Shown: positions 25,303 through 34,602, numbered from the stretch's first letter. The stretch is 57,267 nt of DNA from Rhodospirillales bacterium (GCA_017304945.1 JAFKLG010000082.1:1-57267); one strand, 5' to 3'. The notes: generated from the letters alone by a model not told the origin. Program-made: numbers and translations.

Positions 25303-25773
25303 TTACCCCGGCCCCCGCAGTGGCAGGGCCGTGCGGTAGACGATGCGCTTCAGCGCCATCGCCGATTCGAAGGACTGCACGCCGGGAATCTTCGTCAGCG
25401 TGCCGCGCAGGAACGCCTCGTACGACGCGACGTCCGCCGCAACCACCCGCAGCAGGTAGTCGCTCGCGCCCGTCATCTCGTACATCTCCATCACTTCGGG
25501 GCACTCACCGACCGCGCGCTCGAAGCCGCGCAGCGTCTCGTCCGCGTGGTTCGCGAGCTTTACCGTCACGAACACGTTCACCGGCAGACCGACCTTGTCC
25601 TGGTCCAACAGCGCCACGTAGCGCTGGATTACGCCCTGCTCCTCGAGCAGCTTCTGGCGCCGATGCGTGGGGGAGGGCGAGAGGTTCACCACCTCGCTCA
25701 ACTCCCCGGCCGTCGCACGTCCATTCGCCTGCAGATACGCCAGAATCGCGCGATCCACCCGGTCCAGCGGCAT
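25303..25773 (-). CDS. Lrp/AsnC-family transcriptional regulator
   Basis: This 156-residue regulator has an N-terminal winged helix-turn-helix (LDRVDRAILAYLQANGRATAGEL through LSPSPTHRRQKLLEEQGVIQ) and a C-terminal RAM ligand-binding domain with MYEMTGASDYLLRVVAADVASYEAF. Lrp proteins respond to amino acids. It is divergent from the indolepyruvate oxidoreductase gene across a 154-bp gap with a palindrome at 25803-25819. It therefore most likely controls that gene in response to an aromatic amino acid. Confidence 0.94.
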   Translation of the reverse strand: MPLDRVDRAILAYLQANGRATAGELSEVVNLSPSPTHRRQKLLEEQGVIQRYVALLDQDKVGLPVNVFVTVKLANHADETLRGFERAVGECPEVMEMYEMTGASDYLLRVVAADVASYEAFLRGTLTKIPGVQSFESAMALKRIVYRTALPLRGPG

Positions 25774-25802
25774 CGATCATCCTCGTGTTGCGCCGCAGCA
25801 AT

Positions 25803-25819
25803 TTGGCGGTTCCTGCCAA
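25803..25819. promoter_or_regulatory. 17-bp palindrome, candidate Lrp-type operator
   Basis: TTGGCGGTTCCTGCCAA is an inverted repeat (TTGGC...GCCAA) in the divergent gap between the lrp-like gene and the indolepyruvate oxidoreductase gene. It lies 30 bp upstream of the regulator start. Position and symmetry fit autoregulation and divergent control by the adjacent regulator. There is no direct evidence for binding. Confidence 0.4.
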
Positions 25820-25927
25820 GATCAGGAGCGGAGTTCCCGCACTATGGCAACCTTTCCCACGGCCACCTACCTAGTATGCAGGGTGGGGAGCCGGCGTCAC
25901 GCACGCCAGCGAGAGAGGGGACGCAGC

Positions 25928-28900
25928 ATGGATATCGGTCTCGGTACCACCACGACGCTCGAGTCTCGCTTCGAGGATCTCGACCTGCCCGTGCTGCTCA
26001 GCGGCATTCAGGCGCTGGTGCGGCTGCTGCTCGAGCAGCGGCGGCTCGATGCCATCGACGGCCTCAACACGGCGGGCTTCGTCTCCGGTTATCGCGGCTC
26101 CCCGCTCGGCATGCTCGACAAGGAGCTGTGGGCACGGAAGAAGCTGCTGGCCGAACGATCGGTGCGTTTCGAGCCGGGAATCAACGAGGATCTCGCGGCC
26201 ACGATGCTGCTCGGCACGCAGGAGCTGGGCGCCTTCCCCGGGCCGAAGGTCGATGGCGTCTACGGCATGTGGTACGGCAAGGGCCCCGGCGTCGATCGCA
26301 CCGGGGACGCGTTCCACTGCGGCAACATGGCCGGCACGCACAAGCACGGCGGCGTGCTCGCGGTCGCGGGCGACGACCATGGTGCGCACTCCTCCACCTA
26401 CCCGCACCAGACCGAATACGTCTTCCAGAACTGCTTCATGCCGGTGCTGAACCCGGCCTCCGTGCAGGACGTGCTCGACCTCGGCTTCGCCGGTTGGGCG
26501 ATGTCGCGCTACTCCGGCCTGTGGGTCGCGATGAAGACCACGGCCGAAACCATGGAGCAGGCCTCCACCGCCATCGTCCCCGGCCTGCCGCGCTTCGTCA
26601 CCCCCGATTTCGCGCTGCCCCCGCACGGACTCAATCTCGACCACACGCTGCGCTTCCCGGCCGAACGCGCCGAACTCGAGCGCCGCATGATCGAGGAGCG
26701 CATGCCTGCGCTGCTCGCCTGGGCGCGCGCCAACCGGCTCGACCGACTCGTCTCCGGCACGGACGCGGCGACGATCGGCATCGTCACCGTCGGCAAGGCG
26801 CACGAGGACACGCTGCACGCGCTGCGCCGCCTCGGCATCGAGGATCACGCCCAGCTCGCCGTCTACAAGATCGCGATGACCTGGCCGCTGGAGACCGAGG
26901 GGCTGCGCGCCTTCGCCCGCGGCAAGCGCGCGATCCTGGTGGTGGAGGAGAAGCGCAGCTTCGTCGAATCGCAGATCCGCGACGCGCTGTACCACCTGCC
27001 GGCCGACCAGCGGCCCGAGATCAGCGGCAAGACGCTGCCGAACGGCGAGCCGCTGCTGTCCGCGCTGATGGAGCTCTCGCCCGAGATCGTCGCGGGCGGT
27101 CTCGCCAAGGTGCTGGGCGGCGCCGGGCTCAACCTGCCCGACCTGCCGTCGCCGGTGATGGCCGACCGGCCGGACGGGCTGCTGAAGCGCGTCCCCGCCT
27201 TCTGCGCCGGGTGCCCGCATGCGACCAGCACCAAGCTGCCGGATGGCAGCTTCGCCTCCGCCGGCATCGGCTGCCACTTCATGGCGCTCGACGAGGGACC
27301 GCAGACCCGCACCTTCACCCATATGGGCGGCGAGGGGGTGCCCTTCGTCGGGCTCTCCGGCTTCACCGAGGTGAAGCACATGTTCGCCAATCTCGGAGAC
27401 GGCACCTACCAGCATTCGGGCAGTCTCGCGATCCGCCAGGCGGTCGCGGCCAAGACGCCGATCACCTACAAGCTGCTGTTCAACGATGCGGTCGCCATGA
27501 CCGGCGGCCAGCCCGCCGAGGGTGCGCCGACCGTCCCGGCGATCGCCGCCCAGCTCGCGGCCGAGGGCGTGAAGCGCATCGCCGTCGTGGTGGACGAGGC
27601 GGACCGCATGCCGCCCCCGTCCGCGCTGCCGCCCGGCACCACGCGGCACACCCGCGCCGAACTCGACGCGGTGCAGCGGGAGCTGCGCGAGTTTGGTGGT
27701 CCCTCGGTGCTGATCTACGACCAGGTCTGCGCCACGGAGAAGCGCCGCCGCCGCAAGCGCGGCAGCATGCCGCAGCCGACGCGCCACGTGGTGATCAACG
27801 AGAGCGTCTGCGAGAACTGCGGCGACTGCTCCACCCAGTCCGGCTGCATCGCCATCGACCCGATCGAAACCCCGCTCGGACGCAAGCGCCGCATCAACCC
27901 GACCGCCTGCAACGTCGACCTTTCCTGCCTGAAGGGCTTCTGCCCCAGCTTCGTGACGCTGGACGGGCCGCCGGCCGCGCCCGATGCCGATGCGAGCTGG
28001 GAGGCGCGGGAGGCGGAGCTGGGCCGCGACCTGCCGCAGCCCACGCTGCCGCAGGGCACCGTCTGGCGCGGCCTGTTCGCCGGCATCGGCGGCGGCGGCA
28101 TCGTGACCGCGGGCGCGATCCTGGCCATGGCGGCGCATCTGGAAGGCCGCGCGGTGAAGACGCTCGATTTCACCGGGCTCGCGCAGAAGAACGGCGCCGT
28201 GATCGCGCATGTGCAGATCGCGGAGGATGAGGCCGCGCTCGACGTGGTGCGTATCCCACTCGGCAGCGCCGACCTGATGCTCGCCGCCGACCTCGCGGTC
28301 GGTTGCCAGCCGGGCGTGCTCGAGCGCGCGGCGAAGTCCGCCGTGGTGATCGGCAATCTCGACCTCGCGGCGACCGCCGAGTTCAAGCGCAACGGCCTGC
28401 TGTCGATGGACGCGGCGCTGCACAAGCGCACGCTCGAGAAGGCGACGGACGCATCGCGCTCGATCTGGCTGCACGGCGTGCGCGTCGCCGAGAAGCTGTT
28501 CGGCAACGCCCAGGCGATGAACACGGTGATGCTCGGGATCGCCTGGCAGCGCGGCCTGCTGCCGGTGGGCGAAACCGCGATCCTGCGCTCGATCGAGCTG
28601 AACGGCGCCGCGGTGAAGCTGAACCGGCGCGCCTTCCTGTGGGGCCGCATCCTCGCCGAGAAGCCGGAGCTGATGCGGGAGATCCTGGGCGAGCTGGTCG
28701 AAGGACCGGCGGCGTCGCTGAACGATATGATCGCGACCCGCGTGGCCTCGCTCACCGCCTACCAGTCCCGCCGCTACGCGGATCGCTATCGGACCCTGGT
28801 GAAGGAAGTCGAGGCGCGGGAGACCGCGGTGTTCGGGCAGCCCGGCAAGCTGACCCGCGCCGCCGCCGAGGGTCTGTTCCGCGTCATGGGCTACAAGGAC

Positions 28901-29347
28901 GAGTACGAGGTCGCGCGCCTGCATGCGGGTGCGACCTACGGTCCCGGCGCGGTGTTCCATCTCTCGCCCCCGCTGCTGCACCGGCACGATCCGGCCACCG
29001 GACGGCGCGGCAAGATCGCCGTGTCCGGCCGGCTCGCGATGCCGCTGTTCCGCGTGATGCGCCACGGCAAGATCCTGCGCGGCACGCCGCTCGATCCGTT
29101 CGGCTACCAGGCGGAACGCAAGGCGGAGCGCGCGCTGATCGGCCAGTACGTGGCGGACCTCCGCGCGGCACTCGCGGCGCTGCGGCCCGAGACGCTGGAC
29201 GCCGCGGTCGCGCTGGCGGAGCTCCCCGACACGATCCGCGGCTTCGGCCCGGTGAAGGAAGCCAACATGGCCAAGGCGGCGACGCGGCGGGAGGCGCTGC
29301 TGCAGCGCCTGCGCGCGCCCGCCTCGATGCCGTTGGCCGCGGAATAA
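25928..29347 (+). CDS. Indolepyruvate ferredoxin oxidoreductase, fused alpha-beta type
   Basis: This 1139-residue enzyme is the long fused form of indolepyruvate ferredoxin oxidoreductase. It oxidatively decarboxylates aryl or branched 2-oxo acids to acyl-CoA using ThDP, CoA and Fe-S clusters. The N-terminal part carries the pyrimidine-type domain (GLNTAGFVSGYRGSPLGMLD), the middle the ThDP pyrophosphate domain (around CHFMALDEGPQTRTFTHMGG). Near residues 625-660 lies a cysteine cluster (CENCGDC, SGC, CLKGFC) for 4Fe-4S binding. The gamma-type domain follows from about 715 (GIGGGGIVTAGAILA). The ATG at 25928 follows GAGAGGGGA. Divergent Lrp control suggests aromatic or branched amino acid catabolism. 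Confidence 0.93.
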   Translation: MDIGLGTTTTLESRFEDLDLPVLLSGIQALVRLLLEQRRLDAIDGLNTAGFVSGYRGSPLGMLDKELWARKKLLAERSVRFEPGINEDLAATMLLGTQELGAFPGPKVDGVYGMWYGKGPGVDRTGDAFHCGNMAGTHKHGGVLAVAGDDHGAHSSTYPHQTEYVFQNCFMPVLNPASVQDVLDLGFAGWAMSRYSGLWVAMKTTAETMEQASTAIVPGLPRFVTPDFALPPHGLNLDHTLRFPAERAELERRMIEERMPALLAWARANRLDRLVSGTDAATIGIVTVGKAHEDTLHALRRLGIEDHAQLAVYKIAMTWPLETEGLRAFARGKRAILVVEEKRSFVESQIRDALYHLPADQRPEISGKTLPNGEPLLSALMELSPEIVAGGLAKVLGGAGLNLPDLPSPVMADRPDGLLKRVPAFCAGCPHATSTKLPDGSFASAGIGCHFMALDEGPQTRTFTHMGGEGVPFVGLSGFTEVKHMFANLGDGTYQHSGSLAIRQAVAAKTPITYKLLFNDAVAMTGGQPAEGAPTVPAIAAQLAAEGVKRIAVVVDEADRMPPPSALPPGTTRHTRAELDAVQRELREFGGPSVLIYDQVCATEKRRRRKRGSMPQPTRHVVINESVCENCGDCSTQSGCIAIDPIETPLGRKRRINPTACNVDLSCLKGFCPSFVTLDGPPAAPDADASWEAREAELGRDLPQPTLPQGTVWRGLFAGIGGGGIVTAGAILAMAAHLEGRAVKTLDFTGLAQKNGAVIAHVQIAEDEAALDVVRIPLGSADLMLAADLAVGCQPGVLERAAKSAVVIGNLDLAATAEFKRNGLLSMDAALHKRTLEKATDASRSIWLHGVRVAEKLFGNAQAMNTVMLGIAWQRGLLPVGETAILRSIELNGAAVKLNRRAFLWGRILAEKPELMREILGELVEGPAASLNDMIATRVASLTAYQSRRYADRYRTLVKEVEARETAVFGQPGKLTRAAAEGLFRVMGYKDEYEVARLHAGATYGPGAVFHLSPPLLHRHDPATGRRGKIAVSGRLAMPLFRVMRHGKILRGTPLDPFGYQAERKAERALIGQYVADLRAALAALRPETLDAAVALAELPDTIRGFGPVKEANMAKAATRREALLQRLRAPASMPLAAE

Positions 29348-29427
29348 CCGCGGCCCCGCGGGGCTCATCAGGTGGGGCGCGGTCCGGCGAGGTTCGGCCG
29401 CGCGGGGCCGCGCAGCGCGTCCTCGGG

Positions 29428-30327
29428 TCAGCGCGTCTTCGGCATCTCGAACTGGGCGTTGCGCTCCACGAACTGCACGATGCGGGTCATGTCGTCCTGC
29501 GGCGAGCCGGCGAAGGCCGCGTGGTGGAACAGCAGGCGCACGGCCTGGCAGACCCACATCGGCACCGCCAGTTCCTCGCCCAGCTCGATCGCCAGGTCGA
29601 TGTCCTTGAGCAGGATCTGCAGCGCGGCGCCATAGCGGAAGCTGCGGTCGAGCACCGCTTTCGGGAACATGGTCTGCGTCGCGGTGTTGTTGCCGGTGCC
29701 GGCATTGATCGCTTGCAGCATCACCTCGGGGTCGAGCCCGGCCTTCGCGCCCATCACGAACGCCTCCGACGTGGCGGCGAGGGCGACGGCGCAGAGGATG
29801 TTGTTGGTGAGCTTCAGCACCTGCGCCGCCCCCGGCGTATCGCCCGCCACGGTCAGCGTCGGCCCCCACAAGGCGAGCAGCGGGCGCACGGCGTCGATCG
29901 CGGCGGGAGCGCCGGAAACCATCACCGACAACGTGCCCGCGGCGGCGCCCGACGGGCCGCCGGAGATCGGGCAGTCCACCAGGGTGGCGCCGGTCGGGGC
30001 GAGTGCGGCCTCGATCTCGCGGATGAACTTCGTGCCGACCGTGCAGGTGTTGACGAGGTATTTCATGCGCCGGCCCTGCGCGAGCTCCGGCAGCACGGCG
30101 CGGAAGGCGCCCAGCGTCGGAAGCGAGACGATCACCACCTCGGCGCGGTCGGCGAGGTCGCGCGGCGACGCGGCGTGCTGGGCCTGGCGCGCCAGCAGCG
30201 GTGCCATCGCGTCCTGGTTGATGTCGTGGATCAACAGCTTATGGCCGCCATCCAGCAGCTTGCCCGCCATCGGCTGGCCCATCATGCCGACGCCCAGGAA
30301 CCCGACCTGCATGGAATTGTCCGACAT
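29428..30327 (-). CDS. NAD(P)-dependent beta-hydroxyacid dehydrogenase (3-hydroxyisobutyrate dehydrogenase family)
   Basis: This 299-residue protein has the Rossmann motif GFLGVGMMGQPMAGKLL at the start, the substrate-binding DCPISGGPSGAAAGTL block, and the catalytic lysine region in LQILLKDIDLA. The family oxidises 3-hydroxyisobutyrate, tartronate semialdehyde, glyoxylate or related hydroxyacids. The start at 30327 follows AAGGGGAAG. It is divergent from an acyl-CoA dehydrogenase gene, which would suit branched-chain or 3-hydroxyacid catabolism, though the exact substrate cannot be set. Confidence 0.9.
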   Translation of the reverse strand: MSDNSMQVGFLGVGMMGQPMAGKLLDGGHKLLIHDINQDAMAPLLARQAQHAASPRDLADRAEVVIVSLPTLGAFRAVLPELAQGRRMKYLVNTCTVGTKFIREIEAALAPTGATLVDCPISGGPSGAAAGTLSVMVSGAPAAIDAVRPLLALWGPTLTVAGDTPGAAQVLKLTNNILCAVALAATSEAFVMGAKAGLDPEVMLQAINAGTGNNTATQTMFPKAVLDRSFRYGAALQILLKDIDLAIELGEELAVPMWVCQAVRLLFHHAAFAGSPQDDMTRIVQFVERNAQFEMPKTR

Positions 30328-30515
30328 GCGCTTCCCCCTTGCGTTGCGGCAAGAGGCGTAACCCTCCTGCGGGGCGCAGGGAAGCCGGCTGCGGAGCGCA
30401 ACGGCGGTGCGGCGCGCAGCCGCTCCTGCCGCCCAGCTGGCGCGCCGGCCGCGTGACTTGCACCTTGCCGAACCTGGTCCTAACAGGGCGGCCAATGCCA
30501 GGTGGAGACCGATCC

Positions 30516-31682
30516 ATGGACCAGCCGCTTCTCGTCGACCCCCACACCGAAATCCGGGAGGAGGTGAAGAAGCTCTGTGCGCGGTTCCCCGGCGAGTATT
30601 GGCGGAAGCTCGATGAGCAGCGCGCCTATCCGACCGAGTTCGTTCGCGCGCTCACCGAGGGTGGCTATCTCGGCGCGCTCATCCCCGAGGAATATGGCGG
30701 CGCCGGCCTGACCCTGTCGGCGGCCGCGGCGATCCTGGAGACCGTGCAGGCCGAGGGCTGCAACGGCGCCGCCTGCCACGCCCAGATGTACATCATGGGC
30801 ACCATCCTGCGGCACGGCAGCGAGACGCAGAAGCGCACCTACCTGCCGAAGATCGCCTCGGGCGAGCTGCGGCTGCAGGCGTTCGGGGTCACCGAACCGA
30901 CCAGCGGAACCGACACCACCTCGCTCCGCACCTTCGCCAAGAAGGAAGGCGACCACTACGTCGTCAACGGCCAGAAGGTCTGGACCAGCCGCGCCGAACA
31001 CTCGGACCTGATGCTGCTGCTCGCGCGCACCACGCCCAAGGACCAGGTCGCCAAGCGCACGGAAGGCCTGTCCACCTTCATCGTCGACATGCGGGCGAGC
31101 CTGGGGAAGGGGCTCACGATCCGGCCGATCCGCTCGATGATGAACCACAACTCGACCGAGGTCTTCTTCGACAACATGATCGTCCCGGCCGAGAACCTGG
31201 TCGGCGTCGAGGGCCGCGGCTTCCGCTACATCCTCGACGGGATGAACGCGGAGCGGCTGCTGATCGCGGCCGAATGCATCGGCGATGCGAAGTGGTTCAT
31301 CGAGAAGGCAACCGCCTACGCGCGCGACCGCGTCGTGTTCGGCCGGCCGATCGGGCAGAACCAGGGCATCCAGTTCCCGATCGCCCGCGCCTATGCGCAG
31401 ATGCGCGCCGCCGAACTGATGGTGCAGTCCGGGCTGGCCAAGTTCGAGGCCGGCCAGACGCCCGGCGAGGAAGCGAACATGGCGAAGATGCTCGCCGCCG
31501 ACGCGTCCTGGGCGGCGGCCGAGGCCTGCATCCAGACCCATGGCGGGTTCGGCTTCGCCGAGGAATACGACGTCGAGCGCAAGTATCGCGAGGCGCGGCT
31601 CTACCAGGTGGCGCCGATCAGCACGAACCTGATCCTGTCCTACATCGCCGAACACGTTCTCGGGATGCCGCGCAGCTACTGA
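30516..31682 (+). CDS. Acyl-CoA dehydrogenase
   Basis: This 388-residue FAD enzyme shows the full acyl-CoA dehydrogenase pattern. It has an N-terminal helical domain (YPTEFVRALTEGGYLGALIPEEYGGAGL), the FAD-binding FGVTEPTSGTDTT segment, and the C-terminal TQTHGGFGFAEEYDVERKYREARL block with the expected acidic catalytic base region. It introduces a trans double bond into an acyl-CoA and passes electrons to ETF. GGTGGAG precedes the ATG at 30516; another in-frame ATG lies seven codons upstream. Its neighbours point to oxidation of a branched or short acyl-CoA. Confidence 0.92.
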   Translation: MDQPLLVDPHTEIREEVKKLCARFPGEYWRKLDEQRAYPTEFVRALTEGGYLGALIPEEYGGAGLTLSAAAAILETVQAEGCNGAACHAQMYIMGTILRHGSETQKRTYLPKIASGELRLQAFGVTEPTSGTDTTSLRTFAKKEGDHYVVNGQKVWTSRAEHSDLMLLLARTTPKDQVAKRTEGLSTFIVDMRASLGKGLTIRPIRSMMNHNSTEVFFDNMIVPAENLVGVEGRGFRYILDGMNAERLLIAAECIGDAKWFIEKATAYARDRVVFGRPIGQNQGIQFPIARAYAQMRAAELMVQSGLAKFEAGQTPGEEANMAKMLAADASWAAAEACIQTHGGFGFAEEYDVERKYREARLYQVAPISTNLILSYIAEHVLGMPRSY

Positions 31683-31699
31683 GCCGGATGCTCCAGCGG

Positions 31700-31713
31700 T
31701 TGAGCTGGATCAT
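31700..31713 (+). promoter_or_regulatory. Imperfect FNR-like box upstream of P-type ATPase
   Basis: TTGAG-CTGG-ATCAT matches the FNR/FixK consensus at eight of ten half-site positions and lies in the 63-bp gap before the ATPase gene. The only hexamer at the right distance (TAAGGT, 31735-31740) overlaps the ribosome-binding site AAGGTGAG, so a class II promoter would give an almost leaderless transcript. The assignment is weak. Confidence 0.25.
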
Positions 31714-31745
31714 GGGACAGCCGGCAGCAGACCCTAAGGTGAGGC

Positions 31746-34484
31746 ATGTCCCGCCCGACCCCCACCCCGACCTCCGCGGCCCCGAGTGCCGATTGGACCC
31801 TGCCGGAGGCGCCACACGCACTGACCGCGGCGGAGGCGCTGCGCCGGTTGGGCGTGTCTCCCGCGCAAGGCCTGTCCGAACAGGAGGCGCAGGCGCGGCG
31901 GAAACGGTTCGGCGCCAATGCCGTCGCCACCCGCGCCACCGCCGGCGCAGTGCGGATGCTGCTGCACCAGGTCTCCAGCCCGGTGATCTGGCTGCTGGCC
32001 GCCGCGGCCGCGCTCGCCTTGTGGTTCGGGGAGCGGGTGGATGCCGCCGCCATCCTCGGCGTGCTGACGATCAACGCGGCGATCGGCTGGGCCACCGAAC
32101 GCAAGGCGGCGCGGGCCATCGAGGCGCTGCGGGCGCTGGGGGGCCACGCGGCCCGGGTCCGGCGGGACGGGGCCGAACGGACCATCGCCGCCGAGGACCT
32201 CGTCCCGGGTGACATCGTCGTGCTGGACGCCGGCGACGCGGTGCCGGCCGATCTTCTCTTGGTCGCGGCCTCGCGTCTGTCGGCCGACGAATCCAGCCTG
32301 ACCGGCGAGTCGGTGGCGGTCGACAAGACCGCGGAACCCGTCCCCGCCGAGGCGCGCCTCGGCGATCGCAGCTCGATGCTGTTCAAGGGCTCCGCCGTGA
32401 CGCGGGGCAGCGGCATCGGCGTCGTCGTCGCCACGGGTCTCGCCACCCAGCTCGGTCAGGTCACGCGACTGGTGCTGGAGGCCGATGCCGGCCGCTCGCC
32501 GCTCGAGCGCCGGCTGGCGCGGCTGTCGGCCCAGCTCGTCTGGGCGACGCTGGCGCTCGCGGCGGCGATCGCCGGCCTGGGGCTGGCAGGCGGACGGGAC
32601 CTGCTGCTGATGCTGGAGGCCGGGGTCGCGCTGGCGGTCGCAGCCATCCCCGAGGGACTGCCCATCGTCGCGACCCTGGCGCTCGCCCGTGGCATGTGGC
32701 GCATGGCGCGGCGGAACGCGCTGATCGAGCGCCTCGCGGCGGTCGAGACGCTGGGCGCCACCACCGTGATCCTGACCGACAAGACCGGCACCCTGACCGA
32801 GAACCGCATGACCGTGCGGCGGCTGTGTACGGCGTCGGGCGACGCGGCCGCGGAACCGACCGACTCACCGGGCGACACGCAGCCCGACGCGGCAGCGGGA
32901 GGCGAGGACGTGGCCGCCACCGAACGGACCCTGCTGCTCCGGGTCGCCGCGCTGTGCAACGACGCGCAGCTCGATGGAAGCGGGGTGTCCGGTCAGGGCG
33001 ACCCGATGGAGGTCGCGCTGCTGCGCGCGGCGCGTCAGGCGGGGCTGGACGAGGCGGCCCTGCGCGCGGCGCAGCCCCGGCTGCGGACCCATGCCTTCGA
33101 TCCCGCGACGCGGATGATGGCGACCATGCATGGCGAGAACGAAGGCGTGCTGGTGGCGGTGAAGGGAGCGCCGGAGTCGGTGATCGCCGCCGCCGTCTTC
33201 GCTGGCGCCGCCGCCGGTACGACGGAGATGGACGCGGCCACGCGCCAGGCTTGGCTGGGACGTGCGGACCGGCTGGCGCAGGACGGATTGCGCGTGATCG
33301 CCTGTGCGATGAAGCACGTCGCCTCGACCGAGGATGATCCGTTCGCGGACCTGGTCTTCGTCGGACTGATCGGGCTCGAGGACCCGATCCGCAGCGCCGT
33401 GCCGGGGGCGATCCGCGACTGCCGCCGCGCCGGCATCCGGGTCGTCATGGTGACCGGCGATCACGCGGTGACGGCACGCAGCATCGGGCGCGCGGCGGGC
33501 CTCGTCTCGGGCGACGAACAGGTGGTGGAAGGCGCGGCGATCGAGCAGGCGATCGCGGCGGGCCCGGCCGCCTTGCGACGGATCTCCATCTTCGCGCGCG
33601 TGAGCCCGGCCGAGAAGCTCGCGCTGGTCAAGGCGTACCAGGCGGCTGGCGACGTGGTCGCCATGACGGGCGATGGCGTCAACGACGCGCCGGCGTTGCG
33701 GCAGGCCGATATCGGCGTGGCGATGGGGCTGCGGGGCACCGACGTGGCGCGGGAAGCCGCCGCGATGGTTCTGCTTGATGATGCGTTCACCACGATCGTG
33801 ATGGCGATCCACCAGGGCCGAATCATCTTCCAGAGCATCCGCCGCTTCGTCGCCTACCTGCTCGGATGCAACCTCGCCGAGGTGATGGTGGTCGGGCTCG
33901 CGGTGAGCACCGCACTGCCCTTGCCGCTGCTGCCGCTGCAGATCCTCTATTTGAACCTCTCGACGGACGTGTTCCCGGCCTTCGCGCTCGCTTTGGGGGA
34001 AGGGGAGGCGGGTCTGCTCGCGGCGCCTCCGCGCAATCCGAAGGAGCCGATCCTCGGCCGGCGGGAGTGGCTGGCGATCGTGCTGCACGGCGCCGCCATG
34101 GCCGCCGCGACATTCGCCGCGATGGGCTTGGCCGAAATCCTCGCGCTCACCTCCGAGCAGTCGGTCACGGTGACGTTCCTGACGCTCGCCTTCGCCCAGC
34201 TCTGGCACGTGTTCGACATGCGCGGGCTGCGGACCGGGCTGCTCGCCAACGAGGTGACGCGGAACGGCTGGATATGGGGAGCGATCGCCCTCTGCACCGT
34301 GCTGCTGGCGCTACCGCCCTACGTACCGCCGGTCGCCGCCATCCTGCGGCTGGTGCCGCTGAACGCGGCGATGTGGGGTGTGGTGCTGGGGTGCAGCCTC
34401 GGTCCGTTGCTGCTGTCGCAGGCGGTGATCACGGTGATCGGCGGCCGGCGCCGGATAGGCGAAGCCCCCGCGCCGGATCGGTGA
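31746..34484 (+). CDS. Cation-transporting P-type ATPase (P2/SERCA-PMCA-like)
   Basis: This 912-residue inner-membrane pump has an N-terminal cation ATPase domain (HALTAAEALRRLG), actuator motif SLTGESVAV near residue 187, phosphorylation site DKTGTLTENRM with D345, and hinge motif TGDGVNDAPALRQADIGVAMG near residue 640. The M4 motif AAIPEGLP and the M6 NLSTDVFPAFALALGEGEAG block indicate a type II pump for calcium or another divalent cation. The ATG follows AAGGTGAG. The last codons (RIGEAPAPDR) are encoded by a 22-bp tandem repeat, and the stop codon arises from one base difference in repeat unit 2. Confidence 0.93.
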   Translation: MSRPTPTPTSAAPSADWTLPEAPHALTAAEALRRLGVSPAQGLSEQEAQARRKRFGANAVATRATAGAVRMLLHQVSSPVIWLLAAAAALALWFGERVDAAAILGVLTINAAIGWATERKAARAIEALRALGGHAARVRRDGAERTIAAEDLVPGDIVVLDAGDAVPADLLLVAASRLSADESSLTGESVAVDKTAEPVPAEARLGDRSSMLFKGSAVTRGSGIGVVVATGLATQLGQVTRLVLEADAGRSPLERRLARLSAQLVWATLALAAAIAGLGLAGGRDLLLMLEAGVALAVAAIPEGLPIVATLALARGMWRMARRNALIERLAAVETLGATTVILTDKTGTLTENRMTVRRLCTASGDAAAEPTDSPGDTQPDAAAGGEDVAATERTLLLRVAALCNDAQLDGSGVSGQGDPMEVALLRAARQAGLDEAALRAAQPRLRTHAFDPATRMMATMHGENEGVLVAVKGAPESVIAAAVFAGAAAGTTEMDAATRQAWLGRADRLAQDGLRVIACAMKHVASTEDDPFADLVFVGLIGLEDPIRSAVPGAIRDCRRAGIRVVMVTGDHAVTARSIGRAAGLVSGDEQVVEGAAIEQAIAAGPAALRRISIFARVSPAEKLALVKAYQAAGDVVAMTGDGVNDAPALRQADIGVAMGLRGTDVAREAAAMVLLDDAFTTIVMAIHQGRIIFQSIRRFVAYLLGCNLAEVMVVGLAVSTALPLPLLPLQILYLNLSTDVFPAFALALGEGEAGLLAAPPRNPKEPILGRREWLAIVLHGAAMAAATFAAMGLAEILALTSEQSVTVTFLTLAFAQLWHVFDMRGLRTGLLANEVTRNGWIWGAIALCTVLLALPPYVPPVAAILRLVPLNAAMWGVVLGCSLGPLLLSQAVITVIGGRRRIGEAPAPDR

Positions 34485-34559
34485 AGCCCCCAGGCCGGAT
34501 CGGCGAAGCCCCCGCGCCGGATCGGCGAAGCCCCCGCGCCGGATCGGCGACGCCCCGGC
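34450..34559. repeat. Five tandem copies of a 22-bp unit spanning a gene's stop codon
   Basis: Units of GCCGGATCGGCGAAGCCCCC plus two bases occur at 34450-34471, 34472-34493, 34494-34515, 34516-34537 and 34538-34559. Units 3 and 4 are identical and the others differ at a few positions. In unit 2 a C-to-T change at 34482 makes the TGA stop of the ATPase gene. In the ATPase reading frame, unit 1 and part of unit 2 are coding. Units abut, so this is a minisatellite, not a CRISPR. Confidence 0.9.
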
Positions 34560-34602
34560 GCCGCGGCTTGAGTCCACGCGGCCTTCGTGCGAGTGACCCT
34601 GC

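Noticed and set aside
25871..29869. 1332-codon open frame on the minus strand across the indolepyruvate oxidoreductase gene
   Set aside because: It is antisense to a clear enzyme gene, has no family motifs and is rich in Arg, His and Gly, as expected from the complement of GC-rich coding sequence.
30469..30497. TTGCAC-17-TAACAG as a promoter for the acyl-CoA dehydrogenase gene
   Set aside because: Spacing is right but each hexamer matches at only three of six positions, so it cannot be separated from chance.
34450..34559. Tandem repeats considered as a CRISPR array
   Set aside because: Units abut without spacers, are only 22 bp long and overlap a coding end. The same reasoning excludes the blocks at 54-146 and 24934-25270.
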